A stretch of 64,000 nucleotides of DNA from Hydractinia symbiolongicarpus. Lineage: Eukaryota; Cnidaria; Hydrozoa; Anthoathecata; Hydractiniidae. Numbering within the stretch: position 1 is the first letter of the stretch; every line of letters begins with the position of its first letter. The position numbers and the translations under genes are program-made. A model generated the notes under the pieces. The model searched no databases. It was not told where the DNA came from and saw nothing but the letters and a program-made list of their open reading frames with translations. Shown one piece after another: positions 39,438 through 50,990 of the stretch. The stretch covers positions 6,882,001-6,946,000 of the forward strand of contig NC_079878.1 in the NCBI RefSeq assembly GCF_029227915.1, given 5' to 3'.

Positions 39438-39530
39438 GCTCCAGTGGCGTAGTCGGTTAGCGCGTCGTACTTTTAAGTCAGTATCGACAAAGACATGCGA
39501 AGATCGGAAGTTCGAGCCTCCCCTGGAGCA
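39438..39530 (+). tRNA. tRNA-Ile body with TTT anticodon, unit 57
   Basis: Same anticodon change as unit 40 (39473), again making an internal T4 at 39471-39474. In addition G51 to A (39508) breaks a T-stem pair. Probable pseudogene. It lies 17 units from unit 40 and lacks that unit's flanking changes. Confidence 0.8.
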
Positions 39531-41044
39531 AGGTTTCTTTTCATGCGCCGTCAACACACGCCACAGCACGGGCAGATCACCAGTAAAATCTAGCAACGTG
39601 GCAGTGCACCCAGGTTGTTTTGATCCCGTCAACGTGACGGCAAAGCCCGTAAAATGGCCAGTGTGGGGCTCGAACCCACGACATTCGCGTTATTAGCACG
39701 ACGCTCTAGCCGACTGAGCTAACCGGCCGTGAACGCATGAACACGGACTCACTTCCTAAGTCAACTCTAAGCAAAATACTTTTATTTTTTTACTCAAAAC
39801 GTTACCGTCATATTTCTCACGCTTTGATACGAGTCCAAGCAATGCAAATAGCCGCAACCCGCTCGAAAGAGGAGTCATGTTAGGCCAACTTTAAACGGAC
39901 ATTCCCTGAAAGCCCTCGGAGAGATTTGAACTCTCGACCCCTGGTTTACAAGACCAGTGCTCTAACCCCTGAGCTACGAAGGCACGCGATCCTTGCCAAA
40001 TACGAAAAGTCGGTGCATCAGGCAAAACAGGCCAGTTGCAACGTGTACTTGCCATAAAGTGATACCGTCAATGCCCTACTGGACCATGACTATTCTAATC
40101 ACGGACCTCAGCTTTCCCGTTAACATCCACGGGCTCCAGTGGCGTAGTCGGTTAGCGCGTCGTACTTATAAGTCAGTATCGACAAAGACATGCGAAGATC
40201 GGGAGTTCGAGCCTCCCCTGGAGCAAGGTTTCTTTTCATGCGCCGTCAACACACGCCACAGCACGGGCAGATCACCAGTAAAATCTAGCAACGTGGCAGT
40301 GCACCCAGGTTGTTTTGATCCCGTCAACGTGACGGCAAAGCCCGTAAAATGGCCAGTGTGGGGCTCGAACCCACGACATTCGCGTTATTAGCACGACGCT
40401 CTAGCCGACTGAGCTAACCGGCCGTGAACGCGTGAACACGGACTCACTTCCTAAGTCAACTCTAAGCAAAATACTTTTATTTTTTTACTCAAAACGTTAC
40501 CGTCATATTTCTCACGCTTTGATACGAGTCCAAGCAATGCAAATAGCCGCAACCCGCTCGAAAGAGGAGTCATGTTAGGCCAACTTTAAACGGACATTCC
40601 CTGAAAGCCCTCGGAGAGATTTGAACTCTCGACCCCTGGTTTACAAGACCAGTGCTCTAACCCCTGAGCTACGAAGGCACGCGATCCTTGCCAAATACGA
40701 AAAGTCGGTGCATCAGGCAAAACAGGCCAGTTGCAACGTGTACTTGCCATAAAGTGATACCGTCAATGCCCTACTGGACCATGACTATTCTAATCACGGA
40801 CCTCAGCTTTCCCGTTAACATCCACGGGCTCCAGTGGCGTAGTCGGTTAGCGCGTCGTACTTATAAGTCAGTATCGACAAAGACATGCGAAGATCGGGAG
40901 TTCGAGCCTCCCCTGGAGCAAGGTTTCTTTTCATGCGCCGTCAACACACGCCACAGCACGGGCAGATCACCAGTAAAATCTAGCAACGTGGCAGTGCACC
41001 CAGGTTGTTTTGATCCCGTCAACGTGACGGCAAAGCCCGTAAAA

Positions 41045-41118
41045 TGGCCAGTGTGGGGCTCGAACCCACGACATTCGCGTTGTTAGCACGACGCTCTAGC
41101 CGACTGAGCTAACCGGCC
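41045..41118 (-). tRNA. tRNA-Ile body with AAC anticodon, unit 60
   Basis: The base at 41082 changes anticodon position 36 from U to C, so 41082-41084 reads AAC, a valine anticodon (GUU and, with inosine, GUC). All stems, A and B boxes and the terminator are consensus, so the gene should be transcribed. Charging by ValRS, IleRS or neither cannot be decided from sequence. Confidence 0.85.
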
Positions 41119-41300
41119 GTGAACGCGTGAACACGGACTCACTTCCTAAGTCAACTCTAAGCAAAATACTTTTATTTTTTTACTCAAAACGTTACCGTCA
41201 TATTTCTCACGCTTTGATACGAGTCCAAGCAATGCAAATAGCCGCAACCCGCTCGAAATAGGAGTCATGTTAGACCAACTTTAAACGGTCATTCCCTGAA

Positions 41301-41373
41301 AGCCCACGGAGAGATTTGAACTCTCGACCCCTGGTTTACAAGACCAGTGCTCTAAGCCCTGAGCTACGAAGGC
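41301..41373 (-). pseudogene. tRNA-Thr(TGT), unit 60, degenerate copy
   Basis: A68 to U (41306) gives a U5-U68 mismatch, and a conserved D-loop G (standard G19) is C (41356). The 3' flank has more changes at 41259, 41274 and 41289. This is the most mutated unit with no size change. Confidence 0.72.
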
Positions 41374-42217
41374 ACGCGATCCTTGCCAAATACGAAAAGT
41401 CGGTGCATCAGGCAAAACAGGCCAGTTGCAACGTGTACTTGCCATAAAGTGATACCGTCAATGCCCTACTGGACCATGACTATTCTAATCACGGACCTCA
41501 GCTTTCCCGTTAACATCCACGGGCTCCAGTGGCGTAGTCGGTTAGCGCGTCGTACTTATAAGTCAGTATCGACAAAGACATGCGAAGATCGGGAGTTCGA
41601 GCCTCCCCTGGAGCAAGGTTTCTTTTCATGCGCCGTCAACACACGCCACAGCACGGGCAGATCACCAGTAAAATCTAGCAACGTGGCAGTGCACCCAGGT
41701 TGTTTTGATCCCGTCAACGTGACGGCAAAGCCCGTAAAATGGCCAGTGTGGGGCTCGAACCCACGACATTCGCGTTATTAGCACGACGCTCTAGCCGACT
41801 GAGCTAACCGGCCGTGAACGCGTGAACACGGACTCACTTCCTAAGTCAACTCTAAGCAAAATACTTTTATTTTTTTACTCAAAACGTTACCGTCATATTT
41901 CTCACGCTTTGATACGAGTCCAAGCAATGCAAATAGCCGCAACCCGCTCGAAAGAGGAGTCATGTTAGGCCAACTTTAAACGGACATTCCCTGAAAGCCC
42001 TCGGAGAGATTTGAACTCTCGACCCCTGGTTTACAAGACCAGTGCTCTAACCCCTGAGCTACGAAGGCACGCGATCCTTGCCAAATACGAAAAGTCGGTG
42101 CATCAGGCAAAACAGGCCAGTTGCAACGTGTACTTGCCATAAAGTGATACCGTCAATGCCCTACTGGACCATGACTATTCTAATCACGGACCTCAGCTTT
42201 CCCGTTAACATCCACGT

Positions 42218-42310
42218 CCTCCAGTGGCGTAGTCGGTTAGCGCGTCGTACTTATAAGTCAGTATCGACAAAGACATGCGAAGATCGGGAGTTCGAGCCTC
42301 CCCTGGAGCA
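42218..42310 (+). tRNA. tRNA-Ile(TAT), unit 61, G1C
   Basis: Two adjacent changes (42217-42218) alter the -1 base and turn G1 into C, giving C1-C72. RNase P cleavage and charging may be affected. Confidence 0.84.
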
Positions 42311-43129
42311 AGGTTTCTTTTCATGCGCCGTCAACACACGCCACAGCACGGGCAGATCACCAGTAAAATCTAGCAACGTGGCAGTGCACCCAGGTTGTTT
42401 TGATCCCGTCAACGTGACGGCAAAGCCCGTAAAATGGCCAGTGTGGGGCTCGAACCCACAACATTCGCGTTATTAGCACGACGCTCTAGCCGACTGAGCT
42501 AACCGGCCGTGAACGCGTGAACACGGACTCACTTCCTAAGTCAACTCTAAGCAAAATACTTTTATTTTTTTACTCAAAACGTTACCGTCATATTTCTCAC
42601 GCTTTGATACGAGTCCAAGCAATGCAAATAGCCGCAACCCGCTCGAAAGAGGAGTCATGTTAGGCCAACTTTAAACGGACATTCCCTGAAAGCCCTCGGA
42701 GAGATTTGAACTCTCGACCCCTGGTTTACAAGACCAGTGCTCTAACCCCTGAGCTACGAAGGCACGCGATCCTTGCCAAATACGAAAAGTCGGTGCATCA
42801 GGCAAAACAGGCCAGTTGCAACGTGTACTTGCCATAAAGTGATACCGTCAATGCCCTACTGGACCATGACTATTCTAATCACGGACCTCAGCTTTCCCGT
42901 TAACATCCACGGGCTCCAGTGGCGTAGTCGGTTAGCGCGTCGTACTTATAAGTCAGTATCGACAAAGACATGCGAAGATCGGGAGTTCGAGCCTCCCCTG
43001 GAGCAAGGTTTCTTTTCATGCGCCGTCAACACACGCCACAGCACGGGCAGATCACCAGTAAAATCTAGCAACGTGGCAGTGCACCCAGGTTGTTTTGATC
43101 CCGTCAACGTGACGGCAAAGCCCGTAAAA

Positions 43130-43203
43130 TGGCCAGTGTGGGGCTCGAACCCACGACATTCGCGTTATTAGCACGACGCTCTAGCCGACTGAGCTAACAG
43201 GCC
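43130..43203 (-). tRNA. tRNA-Ile(AAT), unit 63, G5U
   Basis: The existing G5-U68 wobble becomes a U5-U68 mismatch (43199). In unit 20 the same position is A (13326), which instead makes a Watson-Crick pair. Confidence 0.85.
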
Positions 43204-46200
43204 GTGAACGCGTGAACACGGACTCACTTCCTAAGTCAACTCTAAGCAAAATACTTTTATTTTTTTACTCAAAACGTTACCGTCATATTTCTCACGCTTT
43301 GATACGAGTCCAAGCAATGCAAATAGCCGCAACCCGCTCGAAAGAGGAGTCATGTTAGGCCAACTTTAAACGGACATTCCCTGAAAGCCCTCGGAGAGAT
43401 TTGAACTCTCGACCCCTGGTTTACAAGACCAGTGCTCTAACCCCTGAGCTACGAAGGCACGCGATCCTTGCCAAATACGAAAAGTCGGTGCATCAGGCAA
43501 AACAGGCCAGTTGCAACGTGTACTTGCCATAAAGTGATACCGTCAATGCCCTACTGGACCATGACTATTCTAATCACGGACCTCAGCTTTCCCGTTAACA
43601 TCCACGGGCTCCAGTGGCGTAGTCGGTTAGCGCGTCGTACTTATAAGTCAGTATCGACAAAGACATGCGAAGATCGGGAGTTCGAGCCTCCCCTGGAGCA
43701 AGGTTTCTTTTCATGCGCCGTCAACACACGCCACAGCACGGGCAGATCACCAGTAAAATCTAGCAACGTGGCAGTGCACCCAGGTTGTTTTGATCCCGTC
43801 AACGTGACGGCAAAGCCCGTAAAATGGCCAGTGTGGGGCTCGAACCCACGACATTCGCGTTATTAGCACGACGCTCTAGCCGACTGAGCTAACCGGCCGT
43901 GAACGCGTGAACACGGACTCACTTCCTAAGTCAACTCTAAGCAAAATACTTTTATTTTTTTACTCAAAACGTTACCGTCATATTTCTCACGCTTTGATAC
44001 GAGTCCAAGCAATGCAAATAGCCGCAACCCGCTCGAAAGAGGAGTCATGTTAGGCCAACTTTAAACGGACATTCCCTGAAAGCCCTCGGAGAGATTTGAA
44101 CTCTCGACCCCTGGTTTACAAGACCAGTGCTCTAACCCCTGAGCTACGAAGGCACGCGATCCTTGCCAAATACGAAAAGTCGGTGCATCAGGCAAAACAG
44201 GCCAGTTGCAACGTGTACTTGCCATAAAGTGATACCGTCAATGCCCTACTGGACCATGACTATTCTAATCACGGACCTCAGCTTTCCCGTTAACATCCAC
44301 GGGCTCCAGTGGCGTAGTCGGTTAGCGCGTCGTACTTATAAGTCAGTATCGACAAAGACATGCGAAGATCGGGGGTTCGAGCCTCCCCTGGAGCAAGGTT
44401 TCTTTTCATGCGCCGTCAACACACGCCACAGCACGGGCAGATCACCAGTAAAATCTAGCAACGTGGCAGTGCACCCAGGTTGTTTTGATCCCGTCAACGT
44501 GACGGCAAAGCCCGTAAAATGGCCAGTGTGGGGCTCGAACCCACGACATTCGCGTTATTAGCACGACGCTCTAGCCGACTGAGCTAACCGGCCGTGAACG
44601 CGTGAACACGGACTCACTTCCTAAGTCAACTCTAAGCAAAATACTTTTATTTTTTTACTCAAAACGTTACCGTCATATTTCTCACGCTTTGATACGAGTC
44701 CAAGCAATGCAAATAGCCGCAACCCGCTCGAAAGAGGAGTCATGTTAGGCCAACTTTAAACGGACATTCCCTGAAAGCCCTCGGAGAGATTTGAACTCTC
44801 GACCCCTGGTTTACAAGACCAGTGCTCTAACCCCTGAGCTACGAAGGCACGCGATCCTTGCCAAATACGAAAAGTCGGTGCATCAGGCAAAACAGGCCAG
44901 TTGCAACGTGTACTTGCCATAAAGTGATACCGTCAATGCCCTACTGGACCATGACTATTCTAATCACGGACCTCAGCTTTCCCGTTAACATCCACGGGCT
45001 CCAGTGGCGTAGTCGGTTAGCGCGTCGTACTTATAAGTCAGTATCGACAAAGACATGCGAAGATCGGGGGTTCGAGCCTCCCCTGGAGCAAGGTTTCTTT
45101 TCATGCGCCGTCAACACACGCCACAGCACGGGCAGATCACCAGTAAAATCTAGCAACGTGGCAGTGCACCCAGGTTGTTTTGATCCCGTCAACGTGACGG
45201 CAAAGCCCGTAAAATGGCCAGTGTGGGGCTCGAACCCACGACATTCGCGTTATTAGCACGACGCTCTAGCCGACTGAGCTAACCGGCCGTGAACGCGTGA
45301 ACACGGACTCACTTCCTAAGTCAACTCTAAGCAAAATACTTTTATTTTTTTACTCAAAACGTTACCGTCATATTTCTCACGCTTTGATACGAGTCCAAGC
45401 AATGCAAATAGCCGCAACCCGCTCGAAAGAGGAGTCATGTTAGGCCAACTTTAAACGGACATTCCCTGAAAGCCCTCGGAGAGATTTGAACTCTCGACCC
45501 CTGGTTTACAAGACCAGTGCTCTAACCCCTGAGCTACGAAGGCACGCGATCCTTGCCAAATACGAAAAGTCGGTGCATCAGGCAAAACAGGCCAGTTGCA
45601 ACGTGTACTTGCCATAAAGTGATACCGTCAATGCCCTACTGGACCATGACTATTCTAATCACGGACCTCAGCTTTCCCGTTAACATCCACGGGCTCCAGT
45701 GGCGTAGTCGGTTAGCGCGTCGTACTTATAAGTCAGTATCGACAAAGACATGCGAAGATCGGGAGTTCGAGCCTCCCCTGGAGCAAGGTTTCTTTTCATG
45801 CGCCGTCAACACACGCCACAGCACGGGCAGATCACCAGTAAAATCTAGCAACGTGGCAGTGCACCCAGGTTGTTTTGATCCCGTCAACGTGACGGCAAAG
45901 CCCGTAAAATGGCCAGTGTGGGGCTCGAACCCACGACATTCGCGTTATTAGCACGACGCTCTAGCCGACTGAGCTAACCGGCCGTGAACGCGTGAACACG
46001 GACTCACTTCCTAAGTCAACTCTAAGCAAAATACTTTTATTTTTTTACTCAAAACGTTACCGTCATATTTCTCACGCTTTGATACGAGTCCAAGCAATGC
46101 AAATAGCCGCAACCCGCTCGAAAGAGGAGTCATGTTAGGCCAACTTTAAACGGACATTCCCTGAAAGCCCTCGGAGAGATTTGAACTCTCGACCCCTGGT

Positions 46201-46749
46201 TTACAAGACCAGTGCTCTAACCCCTGAGCTACGAAGGCACGCGATCCTTGCCAAATACGAAAAGTCGGTGCATCAGGCAAAACAGGCCAGTTGCAACGTG
46301 TACTTGCCATAAAGTGATACCGTCAATGCCCTACTGGACCATGACTATTCTAATCACGGACCTCAGCTTTCCCGTTAACATCCACGGGCTCCAGTGGCGT
46401 AGTCGGTTAGCGCGTCGTACTTATAAGTCAGTATCGACAAAGACATGCGAAGATCGGGAGTTCGAGCCTCCCCTGGAGCAAGGTTTCTTTTCATGCGCCG
46501 TCAACACACGCCACAGCACGGGCAGATCACCAGTAAAATCTAGCAACGTGGCAGTGCACCCAGGTTGTTTTGATCCCGTCAACGTGACGGCAAAGCCCGT
46601 AAAATGGCCAGTGTGGGGCTCGAACCCACGACATTCGCGTTATTAGCACGACGCTCTAGCCGACTGAGCTAACCGGCCGTGAACGCGTGAACACGGACTC
46701 ACTTCCTAAGTCAACTCTAAGCAAAATACTTTTATTTTTTTACTCAAAA

Positions 46750-46820
46750 CGTTACCGTCATATTTCTCACGCTTTGATACGAGTCCAAGCAATGCAAATA
46801 GCTGCAACCCGCTCGAAAGA
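46750..46820. repeat. 71-bp spacer duplication, first copy (unit 68)
   Basis: Direct repeat of the following 71 bp (46821-46891), differing by one base (T at 46803). It carries a second CCGTCA motif and a second octamer (46792-46799). Confidence 0.95.
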
Positions 46821-46891
46821 CGTTACCGTCATATTTCTCACGCTTTGATACGAGTCCAAGCAATGCAAATAGCCGCAACCCGCTCGAAAGA
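46821..46891. repeat. 71-bp spacer duplication, second copy (unit 68)
   Basis: Matches consensus S+198..S+268. Octamer at 46863-46870. Confidence 0.95.
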
Positions 46892-47515
46892 GGAGTCATG
46901 TTAGGCCAACTTTAAACGGACATTCCCTGAAAGCCCTCGGAGAGATTTGAACTCTCGACCCCTGGTTTACAAGACCAGTGCTCTAACCCCTGAGCTACGA
47001 AGGCACGCGATCCTTGCCAAATACGAAAAGTCGGTGCATCAGGCAAAACAGGCCAGTTGCAACGTGTACTTGCCATAAAGTGATACCGTCAATGCCCTAC
47101 TGGACCATGACTATTCTAATCACGGACCTCAGCTTTCCCGTTAACATCCACGGGCTCCAGTGGCGTAGTCGGTTAGCGCGTCGTACTTATAAGTCAGTAT
47201 CGACAAAGACATGCGAAGATCGGGAGTTCGAGCCTCCCCTGGAGCAAGGTTTCTTTTCATGCGCCGTCAACACACGCCACAGCACGGGCAGATCACCAGT
47301 AAAATCTAGCAACGTGGCAGTGCACCCAGGTTGTTTTGATCCCGTCAACGTGACGGCAAAGCCCGTAAAATGGCCAGTGTGGGGCTCGAACCCACGACAT
47401 TCGCGTTATTAGCACGACGCTCTAGCCGACTGAGCTAACCGGCCGTGAACGCGTGAACACGGACTCACTTCCTAAGTCAACTCTAAGCAAAATACTTTTA
47501 TTTTTTTACTCAAAA

Positions 47516-47586
47516 CGTTACCGTCATATTTCTCACGCTTTGATACGAGTCCAAGCAATGCAAATAGCTGCAACCCGCTCGAAAGA
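47516..47586. repeat. 71-bp spacer duplication, first copy (unit 69)
   Basis: Same as the copy in unit 68, including the private T at 47569, with an octamer at 47558-47565. Confidence 0.95.
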
Positions 47587-47657
47587 CGTTACCGTCATAT
47601 TTCTCACGCTTTGATACGAGTCCAAGCAATGCAAATAGCCGCAACCCGCTCGAAAGA
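47587..47657. repeat. 71-bp spacer duplication, second copy (unit 69)
   Basis: Consensus sequence; octamer at 47629-47636. Confidence 0.95.
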
Positions 47658-48136
47658 GGAGTCATGTTAGGCCAACTTTAAACGGACATTCCCTGAAAGC
47701 CCTCGGAGAGATTTGAACTCTCGACCCCTGGTTTACAAGACCAGTGCTCTAACCCCTGAGCTACGAAGGCACGCGATCCTTGCCAAATACGAAAAGTCGG
47801 TGCATCAGGCAAAACAGGCCAGTTGCAACGTGTACTTGCCATAAAGTGATACCGTCAATGCCCTACTGGACCATGACTATTCTAATCACGGACCTCAGCT
47901 TTCCCGTTAACATCCACGGGCTCCAGTGGCGTAGTCGGTTAGCGCGTCGTACTTATAAGTCAGTATCGACAAAGACATGCGAAGATCGGGAGTTCGAGCC
48001 TCCCCTGGAGCAAGGTTTCTTTTCATGCGCCGTCAACACACGCCACAGCACGGGCAGATCACCAGTAAAATCTAGCAACGTGGCAGTGCACCCAGGTTGT
48101 TTTGATCCCGTCAACGTGACGGCAAAGCCCGTAAAA

Positions 48137-48210
48137 TGGCCAGTGTGGGGCTCGAACCAACGACATTCGCGTTATTAGCACGACGCTCTAGCCGACTGAG
48201 CTAACCGGCC
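48137..48210 (-). tRNA. tRNA-Ile(AAT), unit 70, G51U
   Basis: U51-C63 mismatch in the T stem (48159). Confidence 0.85.
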
Positions 48211-48392
48211 GTGAACGCGTGAACACGGACTCACTTCCTAAGTCAACTCTAAGCAAAATACTTTTATTTTTTTACTCAAAACGTTACCGTCATATTTCTC
48301 ACGCTTTGATACGAGTCCAAGCAATGCAAATAGCCGCAACCCGCTCGAAAGAGGAGTCATGTTAGGCCAACTTTAAACGGACATTCCCTGAA

Positions 48393-48465
48393 AGCCCTCG
48401 GAGAGATTTGAACTCTCGACCCCTGGTTTACAAGACCAGTGCTCTAACCCCTGAGCTGCGAAGGC
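48393..48465 (-). tRNA. tRNA-Thr(TGT), unit 70, U8C
   Basis: U8, which forms the conserved U8-A14 tertiary pair and starts the A box, is C (48458). Confidence 0.85.
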
Positions 48466-49087
48466 ACGCGATCCTTGCCAAATACGAAAAGTCGGTGCAT
48501 CAGGCAAAACAGGCCAGTTGCAACGTGTACTTGCCATAAAGTGATACCGTCAATGCCCTACTGGACCATGACTATTCTAATCACGGACCTCAGCTTTCCC
48601 GTTAACATCCACGGGCTCCAGTGGCGTAGTCGGTTAGCGCGTCGTACTTATAAGTCAGTATCGACAAAGACATGCGAAGATCGGGAGTTCGAGCCTCCCC
48701 TGGAGCAAGGTTTCTTTTCATGCGCCGTCAACACACGCCACAGCACGGGCAGATCACCAGTAAAATCTAGCAACGTGGCAGTGCACCCAGGTTGTTTTGA
48801 TCCCGTCAACGTGACGGCAAAGCCCGTAAAATGGCCAGTGTGGGGCTCGAACCCACGACATTCGCGTTATTAGCACGACGCTCTAGCCGACTGAGCTAAC
48901 CGGCCGTGAACGCGTGAACACGGACTCACTTCCTAAGTCAACTCTAAGCAAAATACTTTTATTTTTTTACTCAAAACGTTACCGTCATATTTCTCACGCT
49001 TTGATACGAGTCCAAGCAATGCAAATAGCCGCAACCCGCTCGAAAGAGGAGTCATGTTAGGCCAACTTTAAACGGACATTCCCTGAA

Positions 49088-49160
49088 AGGCCTCGGAGAG
49101 ATTTGAACTCTCGACCCCTGGTTTACAAGACCAGTGCTCTAACCCCTGAGCTACGAAGGC
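49088..49160 (-). tRNA. tRNA-Thr(TGT), unit 71, C71 variant
   Basis: C2-C71 mismatch (49090), the same base as in units 2-5, about 46 kb away. Confidence 0.85.
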
Positions 49161-49782
49161 ACGCGATCCTTGCCAAATACGAAAAGTCGGTGCATCAGGC
49201 AAAACAGGCCAGTTGCAACGTGTACTTGCCATAAAGTGATACCGTCAATGCCCTACTGGACCATGACTATTCTAATCACGGACCTCAGCTTTCCCGTTAA
49301 CATCCACGGGCTCCAGTGGCGTAGTCGGTTAGCGCGTCGTACTTATAAGTCAGTATCGACAAAGACATGCGAAGATCGGGAGTTCGAGCCTCCCCTGGAG
49401 CAAGGTTTCTTTTCATGCGCCGTCAACACACGCCACAGCACGGGCAGATCACCAGTAAAATCTAGCAACGTGGCAGTGCACCCAGGTTGTTTTGATCCCG
49501 TCAACGTGACGGCAAAGCCCGTAAAATGGCCAGTGTGGGGCTCGAACCCACGACATTCGCGTTATTAGCACGACGCTCTAGCCGACTGAGCTAACCGGCC
49601 GTGAACGCGTGAACACGGACTCACTTCCTAAGTCAACTCTAAGCAAAATACTTTTATTTTTTTACTCAAAACGTTACCGTCATATTTCTCACGCTTTGAT
49701 ACGAGTCCAAGCAATGCAAATAGCCGCAACCCGCTCGAAAGAGGAGTCATGTTAGGCCAACTTTAAACGGACATTCCCTGAA

Positions 49783-49855
49783 AGGCCTCGGAGAGATTTG
49801 AACTCTCGACCCCTGGTTTACAAGACCAGTGCTCTAACCCCTGAGCTACGAAGGC
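49783..49855 (-). tRNA. tRNA-Thr(TGT), unit 72, C71 variant
   Basis: C2-C71 mismatch (49785), shared with the preceding unit. Confidence 0.85.
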
Positions 49856-50916
49856 ACGCGATCCTTGCCAAATACGAAAAGTCGGTGCATCAGGCAAAAC
49901 AGGCCAGTTGCAACGTGTACTTGCCATAAAGTGATACCGTCAATGCCCTACTGGACCATGACTATTCTAATCACGGACCTCAGCTTTCCCGTTAACATCC
50001 ACGGGCTCCAGTGGCGTAGTCGGTTAGCGCGTCGTACTTATAAGTCAGTATCGACAAAGACATGCGAAGATCGGGAGTTCGAGCCTCCCCTGGAGCAAGG
50101 TTTCTTTTCATGCGCCGTCAACACACGCCACAGCACGGGCAGATCACCAGTAAAATCTAGCAACGTGGCAGTGCACCCAGGTTGTTTTGATCCCGTCAAC
50201 GTGACGGCAAAGCCCGTAAAATGGCCAGTGTGGGGCTCGAACCCACGACATTCGCGTTATTAGCACGACGCTCTAGCCGACTGAGCTAACCGGCCGTGAA
50301 CGCGTGAACACGGACTCACTTCCTAAGTTAACTCTAAGCAAAATACTTTTATTTTTTTACTCAAAACGTTACCGTCATATTTCTCACGCTTTGATACGAG
50401 TCCAAGCAATGCAAATAGCCGCAACCCGCTCGAAAGAGGAGTCATGTTAGGCCAACTTTAAACGGACATTCCCTGAAAGCCCTCGGAGAGATTTGAACTC
50501 TCGACCCCTGGTTTACAAGACCAGTGCTCTAACCCCTGAGCTACGAAGGCACGCGATCCTTGCCAAATACGAAAAGTCGGTGCATCAGGCAAAACAGGCC
50601 AGTTGCAACGTGTACTTGCCATAAAGTGATACCGTCAATGCCCTACTGGACCATGACTATTCTAATCACGGACCTCAGCTTTCCCGTTAACATCCACGGG
50701 CTCCAGTGGCGTAGTCGGTTAGCGCGTCGTACTTATAAGTCAGTATCGACAAAGACATGCGAAGATCGGGAGTTCGAGCCTCCCCTGGAGCAAGGTTTCT
50801 TTTCATGCGCCGTCAACACACGCCACAGCACGGGCAGATCACCAGTAAAATCTAGCAACGTGGCAGTGCACCCAGGTTGTTTTGATCCCGTCAACGTGAC
50901 GGCAAAGCCCGTAAAA

Positions 50917-50990
50917 TGGCCAGTGTGGGGCTCAAACCCACGACATTCGCGTTATTAGCACGACGCTCTAGCCGACTGAGCTAACCGGCC
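50917..50990 (-). tRNA. tRNA-Ile(AAT), unit 74, B-box C56U
   Basis: C56 is U (50934), as in unit 52. Confidence 0.85.

Larger units (their letters stand above)
36822..46551. repeat. Array segment D, units 54-67
   Basis: Unit n starts at 36822+695(n-54), with genes at the standard offsets. Units 55, 59, 66 and 67 look like consensus. Unit 60 (40992-41686) is unusually mutated, with an altered tRNA-Ile anticodon and several lesions in and around tRNA-Thr. Units 64 and 65 share an A52-to-G change in tRNA-Ile(TAT) that keeps a wobble pair. Confidence 0.95.
46552..48083. repeat. Array segment E, two 766-bp units (68-69)
   Basis: Units start at 46552 and 47318, each 71 bp longer than normal. tRNA-Ile(AAT) is at 46605-46678 and 47371-47444. 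tRNA-Thr is shifted by 71 bp to 46932-47004 and 47698-47770, and tRNA-Ile(TAT) to 47154-47246 and 47920-48012. The extra DNA is a direct duplication of the spacer segment between Thr and Ile(AAT). Both units share the same base change in the first duplicated copy, so the long unit was itself copied. Confidence 0.96.
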
